Source: Sphingomonas hankookensis (lineage in GTDB: Bacteria > Pseudomonadota > Alphaproteobacteria > Sphingomonadales > Sphingomonadaceae). From it: a stretch of 64,000 nucleotides of DNA. The DNA lies in the NCBI RefSeq assembly GCF_022664465.1, contig NZ_JAKREV010000001.1, positions 558,001 to 622,000 on the forward strand, read 5' to 3'. The notes below the pieces were generated by a model. It was given only the letters and a program-made list of their open reading frames with translations, made no database searches and was not told where the DNA came from. The first letter of the stretch is position 1. Every line of letters begins with the position of its first letter. Shown here in pieces: positions 36,248 through 44,053 of this stretch. Position numbers and translations under genes: made by a program.

Positions 36248-36306
36248 GGGCGCCTATGTAGCGCCGCCGCTCCCCCAAGCAATCCTCCCCACCCTGTGGG
36301 GCGGAT

Positions 36307-36732
36307 TCAATCCATCTTCACCCTACCCCGCCCCGCCTTCACCTGCGACCGCCCCTTCTTCGCATCGACCCTTCGCACCTGCGACGCCTTGGTCGGCTTG
36401 GTCGCGCGGCGCTTCTTCGGCACGATCGTCGCCTCGCGGATCAGCTCGAACAGCCGCTCGCGCACCTCGCGCCGGTTCATCTCCTGTGATCGCGACGCAT
36501 CGGCACGCAGTGTCAGCACGCCGTCCTTGGTCAGCCGCGATCCGGCCAGCACGGCCAGCCGATGCTTGACCGCCTCGGGCAACCCCGGCGACGCCACCAC
36601 GTCGAAGCGCAGCAGCACCGCGCTGTCGGTGGTGTTGACATGCTGCCCGCCCGGCCCCGACGCCCGCGTAAAACTCTCGACCAGTTCGCCGCTATCGATC
36701 GAAATCGACCGGGTGATCGGTATCAGCGGCAC
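36307..36732 (-). CDS. arfB: Ribosome-rescue peptidyl-tRNA hydrolase ArfB
   Basis: Releases peptides from ribosomes stalled on non-stop mRNA. The GGQ motif is present at about residues 28-30 (SGPGGQHVN), and the C-terminal tail is lysine- and arginine-rich (KKRRATKPTKASQVRRVDAKKGR), which fits the empty mRNA channel. The length of 141 residues is normal. The GTG start at 36732 sits one base after the stop of the pseudouridine synthase gene, so they are probably coexpressed. GTG is the only start consistent with family length. Confidence 0.93.
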   Translation of the reverse strand: MPLIPITRSISIDSGELVESFTRASGPGGQHVNTTDSAVLLRFDVVASPGLPEAVKHRLAVLAGSRLTKDGVLTLRADASRSQEMNRREVRERLFELIREATIVPKKRRATKPTKASQVRRVDAKKGRSQVKAGRGRVKMD

Positions 36733-36733
36733 G

Positions 36734-37387
36734 TCAGACTTCGTCGAATCCCGCCGCGACGAAGCTCTTCGGCCACGGCGCGGTCACGTCGATCGCGGGC
36801 TTGTTGTCGCGCGGCACCATCAGCCCGACGGCGTGGAGCAGCATGCCCTGTCGCCCGCCCCGGCCATAGACCGGATCGCCCGCCACCGGACAGCCAAGCC
36901 CTTCGGCCATATGCACGCGGATCTGGTGCGTCCGGCCGGTTTCGGGGAACAGCGCGACCAGCGCGCGATCGCCGACCGTCCGGAGGACGCGCCAGTTGGT
37001 CCGCGCCGGCTTGCCCTTCGCATCGCCGACCATCCGCCAGCCAGCCTCGGCGGTGCTGACCTTGGCCAGCGCCATGTCGATCTCGCCCGACTCCCCCGCC
37101 GGAATCCCGTCAAGGATCGCCAGATAGCGCTTCGTCACTCGTCCCTGTTCGAACGCCTGCTGGAACCGGGCATGCGCCTTCGGATTGCGGGCGAGCAACA
37201 GGCAGCCGCTGGTATCGCGGTCCAGCCGGTGGACCGGCGTTGGTTCGCGTTGAAAGGTGAAGCGCAGTTCGTCCGCCCGCGCGACGATGCTCGGCGATCC
37301 GTCGCGCGGCGGATCGACCGGCAGGCCGGCGGGTTTGTCGAGCACGATCGCTTCGCCGTCGATGAACAGGACCAGGTCGTCAAGCAT
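36734..37387 (-). CDS. RluA-family pseudouridine synthase
   Basis: Converts uridine to pseudouridine in RNA. At 217 residues it has the RluA catalytic motif VHRLDRDTSGCLLLAR with Asp56, the GRTHQIRVHM segment and LLHAVGL. There is no S4 domain, as expected for short RluA-type enzymes. ATG 37387 is chosen because AAGGGAG lies directly before it; the longer frame from 37585 overlaps the M15 gene. The RNA target cannot be told. It lies one base before arfB, linking RNA modification with ribosome rescue. Confidence 0.9.
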   Translation of the reverse strand: MLDDLVLFIDGEAIVLDKPAGLPVDPPRDGSPSIVARADELRFTFQREPTPVHRLDRDTSGCLLLARNPKAHARFQQAFEQGRVTKRYLAILDGIPAGESGEIDMALAKVSTAEAGWRMVGDAKGKPARTNWRVLRTVGDRALVALFPETGRTHQIRVHMAEGLGCPVAGDPVYGRGGRQGMLLHAVGLMVPRDNKPAIDVTAPWPKSFVAAGFDEV

Positions 37388-37458
37388 TTCGCTCCCTTGC
37401 CATCGTTGGCGACGCCATGCCAGTGCGCATGGGCGGTCCTGCCGATCCGGAGACATTC

Positions 37459-38253
37459 GTGCGCCACCCTCACGCCCCCCTTGCCGCTCTGGCGCGTATC
37501 GTCCCGCCGCTATGCATCCTTGCGGCCTGCGCCCCGACCCCGGCGCCCGTACCCCCGGTCGCGGCGCCGACGCCCACCCCGACAACGGTCGCCCCGCCGA
37601 CAGTCGTCGTCCTGCCCCCCGCCGGCCCGACCGGTCCGGTCGAGCTATGCGGACGGGGCACGGTACAGCGGACCGGCGACGGACGGCTGTTCAACCATTT
37701 TCCCTATCCCGACATGCCCGCCAGCGCGTTGATCGACGCGCCGACGACCTTGGGCGGGTCGTGCAAGGTCCACCCGGCGATGGCCGGCGATCTCTACCGC
37801 CTGCTCGCCGCCGCCGATGCCGACCCGGCGATCGCCGGCACGCTCCGCGCCGTGTCCTGCCACCGTTCGGAAGCATTGCAGCGCCAGACCTTTTGCGGCG
37901 GCATCGGCGTGAACGGATCGGGCAGCTTCGCCGAACGCGCCTGGGCCTCCGCGCCGCCGGGGCATAGCGAGCATTCGACCGGTTATGTCATCGACTTCGG
38001 CACCAGCACGTCAACGGCGTGCAATGCGGAAGCCTGTTTCGCCGCCACCCCCGCCGGCCGCTGGCTCCGCACCAACGCCGCGAAGTTCGGCTTCGAAATG
38101 TCGTTCCCGGCGGGCAACAAGCAGCAGGTGAAGTGGGAACCCTGGCACTGGCGCTGGGTCGGCACGACGCCGAACGAAGCCGGAGCGGCACCGGCGCGGT
38201 CGATCTTCCTGCAGGCGCGGACGCGGTTCCCGGCAGAGCCTAAGGTGGATTGA
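37459..38253 (+). CDS. M15-type (VanY-like) D-alanyl-D-alanine carboxypeptidase lipoprotein
   Basis: A 264-residue lipoprotein: signal peptide with lipobox ILAAC (Cys near residue 24), a Pro/Thr linker, then an M15 peptidase domain. The zinc-binding pattern is present: SEHSTGYVIDF (His and Asp) and EPWHWRW (catalytic Glu and His). Members trim cell-wall D-Ala-D-Ala. GTG 37459 is preferred over ATG 37417 because CGGAGA sits 5 bases before it and the protein then begins at the signal peptide. No vancomycin-resistance genes accompany it. Confidence 0.85.
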   Translation: MRHPHAPLAALARIVPPLCILAACAPTPAPVPPVAAPTPTPTTVAPPTVVVLPPAGPTGPVELCGRGTVQRTGDGRLFNHFPYPDMPASALIDAPTTLGGSCKVHPAMAGDLYRLLAAADADPAIAGTLRAVSCHRSEALQRQTFCGGIGVNGSGSFAERAWASAPPGHSEHSTGYVIDFGTSTSTACNAEACFAATPAGRWLRTNAAKFGFEMSFPAGNKQQVKWEPWHWRWVGTTPNEAGAAPARSIFLQARTRFPAEPKVD

Positions 38254-38286
38254 CCGTCCGCTACTCCCGGCACCCCAGTGCCACAC

Positions 38287-38366
38287 ACGTCATCCCAGCG
38301 TAGGCTGGGATCTCCCCGCGATCGAGCGCGCCTCGCCGCAGAAGGCCCCAGCCTTCGCGGAGGGGT
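38287..38366. repeat. REP-like inverted pair, family A copy 2 (degenerate)
   Basis: One good palindrome (38289-38315, CATCCCAGCGTAGGCTGGGA) and a degenerate inverted mate around 38344-38363. Located in the 286-base gap between the M15 and GH43 genes; the rest of that gap shows no gene. Confidence 0.7.
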
Positions 38367-38539
38367 TGCGTTCCGGGAAGGCGCGCGCGAACGGAAGACG
38401 TTTCGTACGCTGCAGCGATTCATGAGGCCGTTGGCGCGGGTGTCCTTGCCATAAGCACGCCCCCTCCGCGCCTCCGCGCCTCCGCGCGAACCACGACCTT
38501 CTTCTTCGCGTCATCGCGCCTTCGCGTGAATCAAGCCTT

Positions 38540-39532
38540 CTACTTGGAAGCCGTAACCCCAGCCTTGGTCTGCACCACCGGCTGCATCGTCCCATTTGCA
38601 TTGTACGATAGCCGCTCGACCGTCACCGCCCGCCGTCCGATCGATCCGTTCAGATCGCCGATCGCCAGCGCGGCATTGTGCAGGAACAGATACCAGTCGC
38701 CTTTAAACTCGACGATCCCGGGATGGATCGTGAAGCTGTACCTGCCCGATCCGGTAAGCTCCCCGCGATAGGTCCACGGCCCCTTGATCGACGGCGCAGT
38801 CGAATAGGACACGCGCTCGTCGCGGTGCTTCGCGCGGTCGAGCGAGGCGTAGGTCAGGTAATACATGCCCTTGCGCTCATGCAGCCACGGGCCCTCCTCG
38901 AAATGCGGCGGGGTGATTTCGGTGATCGGTCCGTCGATCTCGATCATATTGGGCTTCAACTTCGCGATATAGCATTGGCGATTGCCCCATGCGATCCACG
39001 TCGTCCCGTCGCGATCGGTGAAGACGGTCGGGTCGATATCCTCCCAGCTATGCGTGCCCTTCGGCGTCATCTGGTTGGTGATCAGCGCCGATCCCCTGGC
39101 ATCGACGAACGGTCCCGTCGGCTTGTCCGCGACCGCCACCGCGATCGCCTTGCCCGGATGGGTCGCGTCATGCTCGACCGCGGCATAGAACCAGTATTTG
39201 CCGTTCTTGAAGATCGTCTGGCTGGCCCACGCATCGGCCTTTGCCCATTTAAAATCGGCGACCTTCATGATCGCACCATGATCGGTCCAATGCCGCATGT
39301 CGGTGGTCGAATAGACCAGCCATTCGCGCATGTTGAACATCTGGTCGCGCTCGGCCTGGTCATGTCCGACATACAGGTACAGCCGGTCGCCGACGACGAG
39401 CGGCGCGGGGTCGGCGGTGAACTTGTCGCGGATGATCGGATTGCTGCCCGGCACCGGGCGATCCTGCGCGGGCGCCGTAGCGGCCACCGCGCCCATCAGG
39501 GCGAACGCCCCCCACCGAATGATTCCGCGCAT
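38540..39532 (-). CDS. Glycoside hydrolase family 43 enzyme
   Basis: A 330-residue secreted glycosidase of the five-bladed propeller fold. A signal peptide (MRGIIRWGAFALMGAVAATAPAQ) is followed by the GH43 catalytic triad: base Asp41 in FTADPAPLV, pKa-modulating Asp167 in EDIDPTVF and acid Glu213 in FEEGPW. Typical targets are arabinosyl or xylosyl side chains of plant polysaccharides. ATG 39532 has GGAGAGG 5 bases before; the upstream ATG at 39547 lacks this spacing. A XylR-like operator lies 38 bases before the start, supporting induction by xylose-type sugars. Confidence 0.85.
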   Translation of the reverse strand: MRGIIRWGAFALMGAVAATAPAQDRPVPGSNPIIRDKFTADPAPLVVGDRLYLYVGHDQAERDQMFNMREWLVYSTTDMRHWTDHGAIMKVADFKWAKADAWASQTIFKNGKYWFYAAVEHDATHPGKAIAVAVADKPTGPFVDARGSALITNQMTPKGTHSWEDIDPTVFTDRDGTTWIAWGNRQCYIAKLKPNMIEIDGPITEITPPHFEEGPWLHERKGMYYLTYASLDRAKHRDERVSYSTAPSIKGPWTYRGELTGSGRYSFTIHPGIVEFKGDWYLFLHNAALAIGDLNGSIGRRAVTVERLSYNANGTMQPVVQTKAGVTASK

Positions 39533-39570
39533 ATCCCTCTCCGTCATTCTGTTCTGACGGCGACAATAAC

Positions 39571-39584
39571 CGATAGCGCTAACA
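39571..39584. promoter_or_regulatory. XylR-like (LacI-family) operator before GH43
   Basis: CGATAGCGCTAACA matches 12 of 14 bases of TGGTAGCGCTAACA, the site described for the xylose repressor XylR of Caulobacter. The palindrome core TTAGCGCTA is centred 45 bases before the GH43 start, in a position fit for repression. Confidence 0.6.
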
Positions 39585-39656
39585 TTCCAAGCGGCCGGAA
39601 ACGCCGGGACAATGTAAAGGCGTGACGGGGCGGCCCAACAGCCGCCCCGCCCCGCA

Positions 39657-40259
39657 TCAACCGAAGACCTTGGTCGCCAGTTCGGCAATACGCTTGCCCT
39701 GATAGCGCGCGCCACCCAGTTCGATCTCGGTCGGCTGGCGGCTGCCGTCGCCGGCGGCGATCGTCGATGCACCATACGGCGTGCTGCCGTTCACTTCGTC
39801 CAGGCCCATATGCCCTTCATAGCCGTAATCGAGCCCGACGATCGTCATGCCGTGATGCATCAGGTTGGTGATGATCGAGAACAGCGTCGTTTCCTGCCCA
39901 CCATGCTGGGTCGCGGTCGAGGTGAAGGCGCCGCCGATCTTGCCGACCAGTCCGCCCTTCTGCCACACGCCGCCGGTCGTGTCCCAGAACGCCGACATCT
40001 GGCTCGACATCCGGCCATAGCGGGTGCCGGTGCCGACGACGATCGCATCATAGTTGGTCAGTTCGTTCGGATCGGTCAGCAGTTCGTGATGATCGGCAAC
40101 CTGGAAGCCGGCCGACCTGGCGACCTCGTCCGGTGCGGTTTCGCGCACGCGGCGGACGTCCACCTCGGCTCCGGCGGCACGTGCGCCCTCAGCAACCGCA
40201 TCGGCCATCTTCGCGACATGGCCATAGGACGAATAATAGAGAACCAGTACCTTCGACAT
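39657..40259 (-). CDS. wrbA: NAD(P)H:quinone oxidoreductase, WrbA type
   Basis: A 200-residue flavodoxin-fold enzyme that reduces quinones with two electrons and protects against redox stress. Visible parts are the FMN-binding [34 protein letters not shown] and [14 protein letters not shown]. It lies 19 bases after the pirin-family gene on the same strand, a common pairing. The start ATG 40259 gives the family length. A LysR regulator is divergently placed two genes upstream and likely controls both. Confidence 0.95.
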   Translation of the reverse strand: MSKVLVLYYSSYGHVAKMADAVAEGARAAGAEVDVRRVRETAPDEVARSAGFQVADHHELLTDPNELTNYDAIVVGTGTRYGRMSSQMSAFWDTTGGVWQKGGLVGKIGGAFTSTATQHGGQETTLFSIITNLMHHGMTIVGLDYGYEGHMGLDEVNGSTPYGASTIAAGDGSRQPTEIELGGARYQGKRIAELATKVFG

Positions 40260-40278
40260 GGACGTTACTCCCTTGGGA

Positions 40279-40977
40279 TCATTCGGAATCGACGAGGACG
40301 ATTTCGGTGTCCTCGGTCGCGGTGATGGTGACGGTCTGCCCGCCCGACAAAGCGGCCCCGTCACGCGCCTGAAAGGCGACGCCGTCGATGGTGAACGCAC
40401 CGGTCGCCGCGACGAGATAGGCGTGACGCCCCGCCCCCACGCTGTGTTCCACGCTTTCGCCGGCTTTCAGCGTCGCGCCTAGCACCCGTGCCTCGGCGCG
40501 GATGCGCAGCGCGTCATCGTCGGCGTCATAGCCGCTGGCCAGTGTGACGAACTTTCCCGACCGCTCGCCCTTCGGAAACGGCTTGGCACCCCATGAAGGC
40601 GCGCCGCCCTTCTGCCGCGGTTCGATCCAGATCTGGAAGATGCGCGTCGTTTCGGGTTCGAGGTTGTATTCGGCGTGGCGCACCCCGGTGCCGGCGCTCA
40701 TGACCTGCACGTCACCCGCCGCAGTGCGGCCCTTGTTGCCCAGCGAATCCTGATGGGTGATCGCGCCGGAGCGGACATAGGTGATGATCTCCATGTCCTT
40801 GTGCGGGTGCGGCGGAAACCCGCTGTTCGCGGCGATCTCGTCGTCGTTCCACACCCGGATCGCGCCCCAGCTCATCCGCGCGGGATCGTAATAATTGGCG
40901 AAGCTGAAATGATGCCGCGCGTTCAGCCATCCGTGATCGGCATGGCCCAGGCTGTCGAAATTGCGTTTCTCGATCAT
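40279..40977 (-). CDS. Pirin-family bicupin protein
   Basis: A 232-residue bicupin. The metal site is seen in [18 protein letters not shown] and EYN (metal ligands His, His, His and Glu), plus the second cupin [16 protein letters not shown]. Pirins act as redox-sensitive cofactors or quercetin dioxygenases. The start ATG 40977 has AAGGAGATCGACC before it. It is the first gene of a unit with wrbA and is divergent from a LysR regulator. Redox sensing is an inference from the neighbourhood. Confidence 0.9.
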   Translation of the reverse strand: MIEKRNFDSLGHADHGWLNARHHFSFANYYDPARMSWGAIRVWNDDEIAANSGFPPHPHKDMEIITYVRSGAITHQDSLGNKGRTAAGDVQVMSAGTGVRHAEYNLEPETTRIFQIWIEPRQKGGAPSWGAKPFPKGERSGKFVTLASGYDADDDALRIRAEARVLGATLKAGESVEHSVGAGRHAYLVAATGAFTIDGVAFQARDGAALSGGQTVTITATEDTEIVLVDSE

Positions 40978-41032
40978 GGTCGATCTCCTTGCTTGACCCT
41001 CAAGATAGGCCGCGCGATCATGACGTAAATGG

Positions 41033-41054
41033 AAACGTCGGAAACCGATCGTTT
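41033..41054. promoter_or_regulatory. Inverted repeat in LysR/pirin intergenic region
   Basis: AAACGTCGG and CCGATCGTTT face each other around a few bases (one-base mismatch in length), in the 91-base gap between the divergent pirin and LysR starts, 15 bases before the LysR ATG. Its placement suits binding by the neighbouring LysR protein and self-control. Confidence 0.45.
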
Positions 41055-41068
41055 CGCAAGGAGGGCGT

Positions 41069-41971
41069 ATGCGACTACCGGATTTCGAAGCCTGGGCGAT
41101 GTTCGCCTGCGTCGTCGAACATCGCTCGTTCAGCGCCGCCGCCCAGTCGATCGGGGTGTCGAAGGCGACGGTATCGAAAGCGGTGGCCCGGCTGGAGGTA
41201 TCGCTCGGCACCACCCTCTTCCACCGAACCTCCCGCCGCCTGACGTTGACCGATGCCGGCCAGTCGCTCGCCGAACGGGCCGCGCGCATCTTGGCGGAGG
41301 CACAAGGCGCGGAGGAACAGGCGCGCGATGCCGCCGCCGCGCCCACTGGGCTCGTCCGCGTCGCCGTGCCGATGTCGTTCGGCCTCGCCCATGTCGCACC
41401 CGCCATCGCCGATTTCCTAAAACTGCATCCCGGCGTGGAGATCGACCTGACCCTATCCGATGCCAAGGTCGATATCGTCGCGGAGGGGATCGACGTCGCG
41501 CTGCGCATCGCCGACCTGCCCGACAGCACGCTGCGCGCCCGTCGCCTTGCGCCCGTCGCGATCCGCATCGTCGCCGCGCCCTCTTATTGGGACGCGCGCG
41601 GCCGCCCGGCGCATCCCGCCGATCTGGGCGACCATGCCTGTTTCGGCTATACCAACCTGCCCAACGCCATCTGGCATTTCCGCCGCGGCGAAGAAGAGGT
41701 CGCGGTCCGCCCGACCGGCCCGCTGGCGACCAACAATGGCGAAGCGATGCTGCCCGCCCTGTGCGCCGGGCTCGGCATCGCACGACTGCCCGATTTCCTT
41801 GTCGACGCCGATATCGCGGCGGGCCGGCTGGAACCGGTCCTGCCCGACTGGAGCAGTGGCGCGGTGGCGCTGCACCTGCTGACCCCGCCGGGCACGCTGC
41901 GGCCTGCACGGGTCGAAGCGCTGATCGATTATCTGTCCGAACGCTTTCGCCGGTCGTGTAATCTGCGTTAA
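41069..41971 (+). CDS. LysR-family transcriptional regulator
   Basis: A 300-residue regulator with the N-terminal winged helix (about 1-60; FACVVEHRSFSAAAQSIGVS and VSKAVARLEVSLGTTLFHR) and a C-terminal substrate-binding domain (about 90-295). A good AAGGAGG precedes ATG 41069. It is divergent from pirin-wrbA, the usual place for a local LysR activator or repressor, and resembles the CrgA/AaeR group. The inducer is unknown; a redox or phenolic signal is plausible. Confidence 0.9.
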   Translation: MRLPDFEAWAMFACVVEHRSFSAAAQSIGVSKATVSKAVARLEVSLGTTLFHRTSRRLTLTDAGQSLAERAARILAEAQGAEEQARDAAAAPTGLVRVAVPMSFGLAHVAPAIADFLKLHPGVEIDLTLSDAKVDIVAEGIDVALRIADLPDSTLRARRLAPVAIRIVAAPSYWDARGRPAHPADLGDHACFGYTNLPNAIWHFRRGEEEVAVRPTGPLATNNGEAMLPALCAGLGIARLPDFLVDADIAAGRLEPVLPDWSSGAVALHLLTPPGTLRPARVEALIDYLSERFRRSCNLR

Positions 41972-42059
41972 TACGCCTAAACTTTCCCCGCGTCCGACCG
42001 TTTACCCCTCCGGAACCCTTCAATCCGCTTAACCAACGGAATTTACGAAGTGTTTTCGA

Positions 42060-42076
42060 TTAGGCAAAAATTAACC
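42060..42076 (+). promoter_or_regulatory. CtrA-type box upstream of ctrA
   Basis: The sequence TTAG-N7-TTAACC differs by one base from the consensus TTAA-N7-TTAACC recognised by CtrA. It lies about 85 bases before the ctrA start. Other TTAA-rich stretches occur at 42029-42034 and 42097-42103. It is consistent with autoregulation, which is known for Caulobacter ctrA. Confidence 0.6.
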
Positions 42077-42161
42077 TTTTGCCTTCATAGGTGTTTACGT
42101 TAATGTTTTTGTTGCGCGCCGCTCAGGGACAAGCGCGCCGCGAAACGGGGGAAGTAGGCCG

Positions 42162-42863
42162 ATGCGCGTGCTGTTGATCGAGGACGAGCCGACGACCGCG
42201 AAGGCGATCGAGCTCATGCTGACGACCGAAGGATTCAATATCTACACGACCGATTTGGGCGAAGAAGGCCTCGATCTGGGCAAGCTGTACGATTACGACA
42301 TCATCCTGCTCGACCTGAACCTGCCTGACATGCACGGCTATGACGTGCTGAAGAAACTGCGGGTGGCGCGGGTGCAGACGCCGGTCCTGATCCTGTCGGG
42401 CATCGACGAAATGGATTCGAAGGTCCGCTCGTTCGGCTTCGGCGCCGACGATTACGTGACCAAGCCGTTCCACCGCGAGGAACTGATCGCGCGCATCCAC
42501 GCCGTGGTCCGCCGGTCTAAGGGTCATTCGCAGTCGGTGATCCGCACCGGCAAGCTCTCGGTGAACCTCGATGCCAAGACGGTCGACGTCGACGGAGCGC
42601 GCGTCCACCTGACGGGCAAGGAATATGCGATGCTCGAGCTGCTCTCGCTGCGCAAGGGCACGACGCTGACCAAGGAAATGTTCCTCAACCATCTCTATGG
42701 CGGGATGGACGAGCCGGAACTGAAAATCATCGACGTCTTCATCTGCAAGCTGCGCAAGAAGCTCAGCATGGCATGCGAAGGCGACAATTATATCGAAACC
42801 GTCTGGGGCCGCGGCTATGTGCTGCGCGAGCCGGACGAAATGGGGATCGTGGCGGTCGCGTAA
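42162..42863 (+). CDS. ctrA: Cell-cycle response regulator CtrA
   Basis: A master regulator of cell-cycle, motility and polar genes in alphaproteobacteria. The 233 residues form a receiver domain with Asp51 in [11 protein letters not shown], Lys in [10 protein letters not shown], and a winged-helix DNA-binding domain (about 125-225) with [19 protein letters not shown] and [15 protein letters not shown]. It is highly conserved relative to Caulobacter CtrA over the DNA-binding part; the C-terminal tail is VAVA. The long AT-rich upstream region (42002-42161) holds a CtrA-type box. The identity is secure. Confidence 0.96.
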   Translation: MRVLLIEDEPTTAKAIELMLTTEGFNIYTTDLGEEGLDLGKLYDYDIILLDLNLPDMHGYDVLKKLRVARVQTPVLILSGIDEMDSKVRSFGFGADDYVTKPFHREELIARIHAVVRRSKGHSQSVIRTGKLSVNLDAKTVDVDGARVHLTGKEYAMLELLSLRKGTTLTKEMFLNHLYGGMDEPELKIIDVFICKLRKKLSMACEGDNYIETVWGRGYVLREPDEMGIVAVA

Positions 42864-42892
42864 GGGTACGCTCTACCTCGCCGCCACCTCCC

Positions 42893-43001
42893 CGTTTGGT
42901 TCGAGCAGCTTCGAGCCCGTCGAGAAGCGCCCGTCGAGAACCCGCGCGTTTTAGGCAACCCCTTCTCGACAAGCTCGAACCTGCGCTCGAAGCAAACGGT
43001 A
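42893..43001. repeat. REP-like element, family C copy 2
   Basis: A palindromic element after ctrA, beginning CCGTTTGG and ending CAAACGG, with CTTCGAGC..GTCGAGAAGC..CTTCTCGACAAGCTCGAA inside. It matches copies at 18068 and 53985. The 281-base gap between ctrA and the transpeptidase contains this element and a family B copy, and no gene. Confidence 0.85.
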
Positions 43002-43050
43002 GGGCGCGTATAGATACTGGCAGGTATCAGGTGCCCAGCCAACTAGCCCA

Positions 43051-43131
43051 CCGTATCCCCGCGCAGGCGGGGATCCAGGGTTATAGGGCGCACCGCCCGG
43101 GGCTCTGGATCCCGCCCGCGCGGAGATACGG
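43051..43131. repeat. REP-like inverted pair, family B copy 2
   Basis: CCGTATCCCCGCGCAGGCGG (43051-43070) is mirrored by a CCGCGCGG..ATACGG arm (43111-43131). It lies between ctrA and the convergent L,D-transpeptidase gene and could terminate transcription from both sides. Confidence 0.8.
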
Positions 43132-43144
43132 CCGGTGAAGAACC

Positions 43145-43816
43145 TCAAGCCGTAATCGCCCCACCCATCCCCAACCGCTTGCCGTTGGTGATGATCACCC
43201 GGTCCCCCAGCTTCGCAGCCGCGAACAGCTTCTTCGCGAACGCGGTCGGCACGCCGATGCAGCCATGCGTTGCCCCGCCCTCTTGCACGTCGCTGCCGTG
43301 GATCGAAATCCCGTCATTGGTCAGCCGCAGCATATACGGCATCGGCGCGCCATAAAGGTTGCTGACATGATCGGCATCCTTCTCCGTGATCTTGAGCGCG
43401 CCCAAAGGCGTAGGCTTCCAGTCCGCGCCATACAGCACCACCGCCGCGCCGATCTCATAGCCGTCGCGAAATACCGACAGCACCTGTGCATCGAGGTCGA
43501 TCGTGACGACCAGCTTGCCGCTGGCCGGCGCGCCGTCCTCGTCCCACACCCAGCGGCCATGGGTGAAGGGGCCGTCGATGTTAAGCACGCGGCGGACTAC
43601 CATCGCCTCCGAGGCCGGGGTCGACTGCGCCAGCGGCGTTGCGACCGGCAGCGGCGTCGGACGAACGATCGGCGCCGCCGCGACCTTCACCGCCGGGGTG
43701 GCGGCAACCGGCGCAGGCTTCGTCGCGCCCAGCAGCATCGCCGCCCCGCCAGCGGTCGCACCGACCACGCCGACCAGCAACACCACGCCCAATCCGGTTC
43801 GCACAGATGCTCGCAT
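43145..43816 (-). CDS. L,D-transpeptidase (YkuD domain)
   Basis: A 223-residue cell-wall enzyme. It has an N-terminal membrane anchor (VRTGLGVVLLVGVVGATAGG), a Pro/Ala linker (about 35-75) and a YkuD domain with the catalytic Cys in GGATHGCIGVP and the upstream His in DGISIHGSDV. It forms 3-3 crosslinks or attaches lipoproteins to peptidoglycan. ATG 43816 gives the anchor; the longer frame is not supported. Single-copy context, no operon partner. Confidence 0.9.
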   Translation of the reverse strand: MRASVRTGLGVVLLVGVVGATAGGAAMLLGATKPAPVAATPAVKVAAAPIVRPTPLPVATPLAQSTPASEAMVVRRVLNIDGPFTHGRWVWDEDGAPASGKLVVTIDLDAQVLSVFRDGYEIGAAVVLYGADWKPTPLGALKITEKDADHVSNLYGAPMPYMLRLTNDGISIHGSDVQEGGATHGCIGVPTAFAKKLFAAAKLGDRVIITNGKRLGMGGAITA

Positions 43817-43916
43817 CGATCCTCCTGATGGGACCCCATGTAGGGGATGTAGGCGGACGACGCACCCCGCCAATCCGGAGCGTGTCAGGATGGGACGGGG
43901 GCCGTTGCCCTTAAGA

Positions 43917-44050
43917 TCCTCACCATATCATGGGGAGGGGGACCGCCGCGAAGCGGTGGTGGAGGGGGGAGGCCACAAACGCCCCGCCCGCAGCAATGCC
44001 CCTCCACCAGCCTTCGGCTGGTACCCCTCCCCGTTCCCAAGAGGATTTTC
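43917..44050. repeat. Intergenic repeat, family D copy 1
   Basis: GGGGAGGGGGACCGC...GCGGTGGTGGAGG and a mirrored CCCCTCCACCAGCC..GGCTGG..CCCTCCCC arm. A similar composition is seen at 56092-56230. Located between two minus-strand genes (L,D-transpeptidase and amidohydrolase). Confidence 0.7.
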
Positions 44051-44053
44051 GAA

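Noticed and set aside
43917..44050. Possible insertion sequence ends
   Set aside because: Inverted arms are present but there is no transposase frame or target duplication.
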